From Pseudoduganella violaceinigra DSM 15887 (GTDB taxonomy: Bacteria; Pseudomonadota; Gammaproteobacteria; Burkholderiales; Burkholderiaceae_D): 64,000 nucleotides of DNA. This document shows positions 60,371 to 64,000 of this stretch, one piece after another. How positions within the stretch are numbered: position 1 is the stretch's first letter; every line of letters starts with the position of its first letter. Position numbers and translations under genes: made by a program. The notes under the pieces are model-generated. The model worked only from the letters and a program-made list of their open reading frames with translations, was not told where the DNA came from and did no database searches. The DNA lies in contig NZ_KE384360.1 in assembly GCF_000425385.1 (NCBI RefSeq), positions 217,466 through 281,465 of the forward strand. Reading direction: 5' to 3'.

Positions 60371-60973
60371 ATGGCTGGAGAAATAATTCGACTTGGCGAC
60401 AGAACAAGTCACAACGGAACAGTACTAGAAGGTTCTCAGACCGATATTTGTTTGGGAAAGCCAATCGCCTATATTGGCCATAAAGTCCATTGCCCCAAGT
60501 GCAAAGGCGATTTTCCGATTATTGAAGGGGTTCCGACCACGACGATTTTTGGCAAAGGTGTCGCACTAGCGGGTATGAAGACCTCATGCGGCGCAGTGCT
60601 CATCGCCAGCCAATTTACAGATACCGTTGAGTGGGGCGGCGGTAGCTCCTCTAGTTCGGCAAAAAATATCACGCCTGAGTCGGCGCCGGGCCACGTCATG
60701 GCTACTTCGAGTGTTTCCTCGTCGGGCGTCCCAACTTCTGAAGGCAAGTCATTTTCGCAGGCGGCCACAAGTGGAGGGAAGGACGAACAGCCGCATGACG
60801 AACAGTTCTTCCTCAAGGATAAAGATGGTGTGATCTTGAGCGGCATGCCCTACACGGTAATTCTGCCATCTGGTCAGCGAATTCACGGTGTCACGGACGG
60901 TGATGGGCGCACTGGTCGCTATAGCACTCAAGGCGCGCAATACATTGAAGTTTGTTTAGGGCACATTGACTGA
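60371..60973 (+). CDS. PAAR-domain protein (type VI secretion spike tip)
   Basis: A 200-residue protein. Residues about 4-85 are a PAAR domain: IIRLGDRTSHNGTVLEGS, YIGHKVHCPKCKGDFPIIEG and FGKGVALAGMKTSCGAVLI, giving the repeated Gly/His/Cys pattern of the zinc-tipped cone. A Ser/Gly-rich linker (about 92-140) follows, then a small beta domain (FFLKDKDGVILSGMPYTVIL ... GVTDGDGRTGRYSTQG) like those that tie PAAR proteins to cargo. It would sit on VgrG of a T6SS encoded elsewhere. Its TGA shares a base with the next ATG, marking the next protein as probable cargo. Confidence 0.9.
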   Translation: MAGEIIRLGDRTSHNGTVLEGSQTDICLGKPIAYIGHKVHCPKCKGDFPIIEGVPTTTIFGKGVALAGMKTSCGAVLIASQFTDTVEWGGGSSSSSAKNITPESAPGHVMATSSVSSSGVPTSEGKSFSQAATSGGKDEQPHDEQFFLKDKDGVILSGMPYTVILPSGQRIHGVTDGDGRTGRYSTQGAQYIEVCLGHID

Positions 60974-61740
60974 TGAATCAGGTAATCGCAAGAGCGCGCA
61001 CCAACACTACTACAGACAGCGTATATCCTGTGGTGGTAACAACGAAGTACACAAAGTCGCCAGACATGTCCGGTTGGCTCAAAGTTCAACGTGAACCTTC
61101 GGGAAAAAAAGTATACCTTCCGGAGTTCGTGAAGGTTTCGGTGATCAAAGAAGGTACTCGAACCCATTTCATAATCCTCGAAGGCGAATACAAAGGCGAA
61201 ACTGTCAGTCTCAAAAGCGAGAATGCCGCAAAGTGCTTGGTGTCGGCGAGCCGTGGCTCTGGCGCAAAGCTCATAGCAAAAGCCAAAGGGCGAGAAAGAC
61301 TCTATTCCAAGCCAAAGGACGAAACGCTGAACCAACTCATTGGGACGCTTAACTTTAACGGCCAGACCGCGATGGTTACGCTAGACTCGGATGTTATGTT
61401 CCACGACCCAAGGCTAGGAAGACTCAGTAAGCCGGTGCATTCGAAACCTCTGCCGAAGGGGATATACAAAATCCTGACCCCGCAACACGCGCACGACGCC
61501 GAAAGCACCGAATTTTATGTAACCGAGCCAGGCGGCAACCCAGATTTGAAGTACCACACGGTGTGGTTTGCCATCGAGTACGCTCCCACTGAGAACACCA
61601 ATTTTGTTCACGTCGGGAACCTCTCGGAAGGATGCGTCACCGTCTATGATCTGACCAAATGGAATGACGTGTATCGCTACCTCATTTCGAACCGTAGCGA
61701 TAAAGAAGGGAAATATGTTGGCACCGTCACCATTGAGTAG
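60973..61740 (+). CDS. Putative T6SS effector with L,D-transpeptidase-like (Tlde1/DUF2778-like) domain
   Basis: A 255-residue protein whose C-terminal 100 residues show SKPLPKGIYKI (a typical LPxGxY strand) and FVHVGNLSEGCVTVYD with H213 and C221. This H-x7-C with S-x-G-C is the active-site signature of L,D-transpeptidase-fold Tlde1/DUF2778 enzymes that attack peptidoglycan in target cells. The N-terminal half is of no known family. No signal peptide is present, fitting delivery by the adjacent PAAR spike. The family call is from motifs only. Confidence 0.68.
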   Translation: MNQVIARARTNTTTDSVYPVVVTTKYTKSPDMSGWLKVQREPSGKKVYLPEFVKVSVIKEGTRTHFIILEGEYKGETVSLKSENAAKCLVSASRGSGAKLIAKAKGRERLYSKPKDETLNQLIGTLNFNGQTAMVTLDSDVMFHDPRLGRLSKPVHSKPLPKGIYKILTPQHAHDAESTEFYVTEPGGNPDLKYHTVWFAIEYAPTENTNFVHVGNLSEGCVTVYDLTKWNDVYRYLISNRSDKEGKYVGTVTIE

Positions 61741-62098
61741 CGCCCTTGGATTCTTGCTTCTCGGCGCAGTGGCATGCGTGAACTGCTTCGCGCAGGATGC
61801 CTCTGAGGTAGATCCGTTGATGAAGTACAGGACAAAGAATGGCAGGCACGGCCTCTATGAAATCAGGGACGTGGCAAGGGAGTTCATCCGGCGCGAAAAT
61901 TTGAAGGGGAAATCGCATTGGTTTGTAGGTGATCCAGATATCCGTGCTTCGGTGAGAGAATGTGCAGTTCCGCTGATTGCTAAATGGAAGGACGTCGAAG
62001 AAGGCGAACGCCCAACGGTAATCGTTAGATGCTCTCAAACTGTGAAAGATTCCCCGGTAAAGGCCTGGAAAGTAAGAGTGCCCGTCGCCCCTGGCTGA
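61715..62098 (+). CDS. Small secreted protein, candidate immunity protein for the adjacent effector
   Basis: A 127-residue protein with a signal peptide (MLAPSPLSSALGFLLLGAVA, cut near CFAQ, residue about 24), so probably periplasmic, where a peptidoglycan enzyme would have to be blocked. The mature part (about 103 residues) has two cysteines (VRECAVP and VRCSQTV). It starts 26 bases inside the effector gene after AAGGG, as toxin-immunity pairs often do. No family recognised; the role is inferred from position and signal peptide. Confidence 0.65.
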   Translation: MLAPSPLSSALGFLLLGAVACVNCFAQDASEVDPLMKYRTKNGRHGLYEIRDVAREFIRRENLKGKSHWFVGDPDIRASVRECAVPLIAKWKDVEEGERPTVIVRCSQTVKDSPVKAWKVRVPVAPG

Positions 62099-62189
62099 CT
62101 TAATGCTGTGATTAACGGCCAAGATCAGACTTTATTGCAACTTGCCTACAATTATTGATAGTTTTGTCGGGCCAGAAAGGAAAACAAGC

Positions 62190-62471
62190 GTGATCACCCC
62201 TTGCGTAAGCATTACCAGGCATAAGGCTGGTCTCTATGAATGGACCGTGACACTCGGCCAGGAGTCTTTTGATGGAGACGTAGGCGATTCATCCATTTCG
62301 TCCTGCCTCACCAGCGCAGCGAATGGCTTGCCCGACGAAATTCGCTTGGTTGAGGTGGTTTATCGCGCGGTACATATGGGGACATTTGAACGGCTTGCGC
62401 TTGAACACGCTGCAGAAGACATTGCCGATAAAATTGCGACAGAGTACTTCGCACTTACAAGCTCCAATTAA
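62190..62471 (+). CDS. Small protein of unknown function
   Basis: A 93-residue acidic cytoplasmic protein, no family recognised. GLYEWTVTLGQESFDGDVG is strand-rich; the C-terminal half is helical (TFERLALEHAAEDIADKIATEYF). A GTG at 62190 with AGAAAGG nine bases upstream is preferred; a TTG at 62142 would add 16 residues. It follows the candidate immunity gene by about 90 bases on the same strand. The next 167 bases show nothing recognisable. Confidence 0.55.
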   Translation: MITPCVSITRHKAGLYEWTVTLGQESFDGDVGDSSISSCLTSAANGLPDEIRLVEVVYRAVHMGTFERLALEHAAEDIADKIATEYFALTSSN

Positions 62472-62638
62472 CTGGAAAAGTGCCACTTCGGAGGGGACGA
62501 ACGGACTTGACTCGGCTTGTAAAGCCAAGGCACCATTTTGTTAGCGCACGATCCGGATGCGCTGACTTCCTAAGAACGACGGTCGTCTAACGGATATCGT
62601 AGGTTGGACTATTTGCACGCCACTAAACGGAGGGTTTT

Positions 62639-62896
62639 ATGACGGATTTTAAAGTTCCACCCGATAATGACTCGATGCTACCAGAAGACTTCGGTCCAGC
62701 AGATTGTCACCAGGAGGGCAGTTATCGGCGCGGCTATCATCAAGCCGTCGCTGCGGTCGCTGACGCATTGCGTTCCCGCAATCTATCGGCAGACGAGCTT
62801 GAATCCTGGGTACTAGGCGCAGGCATGGACTGGAGGAAGAGTCTGACGCTGGACCGTATGATATTACCTCCATCGCTCTACAACCAAGGTCATTGA
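62639..62896 (+). CDS. Small protein of unknown function (phage/plasmid-like)
   Basis: An 85-residue protein with a strong ribosome-binding site, CGGAGGG, just before the ATG. SYRRGYHQAVAAVADAL (residues about 28-44) is a helix of a kind seen in many short phage and island proteins (YRRGY-x(2)-A). It has no known role. Confidence 0.6.
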   Translation: MTDFKVPPDNDSMLPEDFGPADCHQEGSYRRGYHQAVAAVADALRSRNLSADELESWVLGAGMDWRKSLTLDRMILPPSLYNQGH

Positions 62897-63003
62897 GCGC
62901 TTGAGGTGGCTGCGATCCCCCTTGTCTATCTGCTGCGTGGGGACGCAGCATGTGGCCAGTTGCAGACGTCTGGAAATGTTCACTTGGATATCGAGGAAAG
63001 CGC

Positions 63004-63141
63004 ATGGAAAACGCAATTGCCGGACTGTTGTTTGCTATCGCATGCGGGGTGTTTGGCATTTGCCGAGTATTAGACAAGATTTACGTAGAAATCTCGACGA
63101 TTCGGAAGATGCAAGAACATGAGTTCGAGAAGCGATTTTGA
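63004..63141 (+). CDS. Very small membrane protein
   Basis: A 45-residue protein with one likely membrane helix (about 3-20: NAIAGLLFAIACGVFGIC) and a charged tail (STIRKMQEHEFEKRF). GAGGA precedes the ATG at good distance. Not recognised. Confidence 0.45.
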   Translation: MENAIAGLLFAIACGVFGICRVLDKIYVEISTIRKMQEHEFEKRF

Positions 63142-63164
63142 TTACAGGAGTACACCCAGAAGGT

Positions 63165-63722
63165 CTATCGCTCTACGCTGGATCGAACGTCCCACTTCTC
63201 GACCTGAAGCGTTTGCTTTTGCCAGGCCTCTTTCCAGAAACCCTCTCCGTGTGGGTCCGGGTAAATGAAATCGACGTCCAGCGCAGTTTTGCCGCCGGCC
63301 GCTGAGAAGCCAGCGACAAACACTCGAGTGACTGACTCAAACGCTTCGCGGGTGCAGTACAGCGTAATGTAGAGCTGCTCGGGCATGCCCGAGTTGTCGG
63401 CGGAAGCAAGTGACGCATGGCCTTCCACAGACTCCGGAAGGCTTTTCCAGCGGTCCATCAGGAAGCGAGGGGTTTCCGCTTCATCTAGGACTTCAATGTC
63501 TCCGAATATCGGCACATTAGGCGTGGTGCCAAGCCTAGCGTGGCCCTCGAACGAGAACTCGACTTTGCCTCCGTTGCGCCACTGAAGCCCAGGTTGGGCC
63601 TTGTAGAACCACGACTTCACGATGACTCGCGTCGATTGGGAGCGCCGGGTGCCCTGGTCCCACTCGAGCGTCTCCGACTTTTTTGCATGAGTTTCTTGCT
63701 CAGTTCTCTTATTAAAAAACAT
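63165..63722 (-). CDS. Protein of unknown function
   Basis: A 185-residue soluble protein in reverse orientation to its island neighbours. No signal peptide or membrane helix. Start MFFNKRTEQE has AAGGGG upstream on its strand. The body (QWRNGGKVEFSFEGHARLG; EQLYITLYCTREAFESVTRVF) alternates strands and helices; no family recognised. Composition is intermediate between island and core. Confidence 0.65.
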   Translation of the reverse strand: MFFNKRTEQETHAKKSETLEWDQGTRRSQSTRVIVKSWFYKAQPGLQWRNGGKVEFSFEGHARLGTTPNVPIFGDIEVLDEAETPRFLMDRWKSLPESVEGHASLASADNSGMPEQLYITLYCTREAFESVTRVFVAGFSAAGGKTALDVDFIYPDPHGEGFWKEAWQKQTLQVEKWDVRSSVER

Positions 63723-63749
63723 TCGAATAGCCCCTTGCTGTTGGCCGTA

Positions 63750-64000
63750 TTATAACGGCCAGTAAAGAAGCGGATGGCTTGTTATCTCAGAGACTGCTAT
63801 GGGGCGAATCTGACGGTCGACTGACACCGAGTGTTCAAGTCGAATAGCAAAAGTATGCCTGATCGTTTGGGCAGCACGATCAGGCATATCGCTGCGCGGT
63901 TCCTTCGTAAGCGTCCAGCGCCACCACATATGAAAGGCCGTCTCGCTTCGCCATACTCCGATTTTCACTTCGGAGAACAGGATGGAAAACGGAGAACGCG
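63750..64000 (-). CDS. Partial unknown ORF entering from the right edge
   Basis: An open frame on the minus strand ends at 63750 and is still open at 64000, so the visible 83 codons are its C-terminus (ending HPLLYWPL). A GTG at 63968 could also be a start of a 72-residue protein. FHMWWRWTLTKEP is tryptophan-rich. No family recognised. Confidence 0.4.
   Translation of the reverse strand, partial: RSPFSILFSEVKIGVWRSETAFHMWWRWTLTKEPRSDMPDRAAQTIRHTFAIRLEHSVSVDRQIRPIAVSEITSHPLLYWPL

Larger units (their letters stand above)
58918..64000. mobile_element. Candidate genomic island next to tRNA-Pro (right end outside window)
   Basis: From the tRNA to the window end the base composition drops visibly, codon use is less GC-biased and genes are short, mostly unfamiliar and spaced out, unlike everything before. 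It carries a PAAR/effector-like cassette. No integrase or matching tRNA-end repeat is visible, so the boundaries and mobility are inferred only. Confidence 0.45.

Noticed and set aside
60186..60464. 92-codon minus-strand frame
   Set aside because: Overlaps the start of the PAAR gene on the opposite strand and lacks start signals.
1..64000. CRISPR array or rRNA operon
   Set aside because: I saw no regularly spaced repeats or rRNA sequence anywhere in the window.

Overview
The window is a piece of a high-GC betaproteobacterial chromosome. Dense G/C third positions, the gene families present and the order phoH-like / bcp / Mth938-like / alaA / hom point to Oxalobacteraceae (Massilia, Duganella or Janthinobacterium type). 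This placement is inferred from gene content; no rRNA is present to confirm it.

Layout. 1-4128 is housekeeping: the start of a probable phoH, a Bcp peroxiredoxin and an Mth938-like protein on the minus strand, then alaA and hom on the plus strand, closed by a clear terminator. 4331-22161 is a complete aryl polyene (APE) pigment cluster of 20 plus-strand genes. It has two ACPs, ketosynthases and a chain-length-factor-like protein, a ketoreductase, two hot-dog dehydratase modules (one fused to the starter-unit ligase), an aromatic ammonia-lyase, an O-methyltransferase, a glycosyltransferase, two acyltransferases, a thioesterase, LolA-like and MMPL export proteins, lipoproteins and a phosphopantetheinyl transferase. 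Most genes overlap or abut, so they look like one translationally coupled operon.

22220-43905 is rich in two-component systems. GlrK-QseG-GlrR lies next to a BON-domain gene that carries a sigma-54 promoter and two GlrR-type TGTC-N10-GACA sites. A NarL-type regulator/kinase pair is divergent from a TonB-like gene, with paired TTCCA-N5-TGGAA palindromes between them. A TctDE-type pair is divergent from a porin / Bug receptor / FbpABC-like transporter / AbrB operon. A DesKR-type pair is cotranscribed with a MipA/OmpV protein and flanked by a repeated TGACTTTYGGCA motif. Between the last two pairs sit an LplT-PlsC fusion and a lipoprotein gene.

44635-58776 holds accessory and envelope genes: an outer-membrane barrel, a YaiI-type protein, an alginate-lyase-like enzyme, a DUF6438-like lipoprotein and a large SPFH protein. 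A full RND efflux pump follows with a 22-bp palindromic operator, then a GNAT enzyme, a TetR regulator, an FAH-family hydrolase and a Sir2-family protein.

At 58841-58917 is tRNA-Pro(GGG) with its own promoter and terminator. The sequence beyond it, to the window end, is visibly lower in GC and made mostly of unfamiliar genes, and looks like a genomic island. Its core is a PAAR-domain type VI spike protein, a one-base-overlapping gene with the LPxGxY and H-x7-C (SEGC) signature of L,D-transpeptidase-fold peptidoglycan effectors (Tlde1/DUF2778-like), and an overlapping small secreted protein that is a candidate immunity factor. This cassette and the GlrR/sigma-54 arrangement are the most interesting parts of the window.
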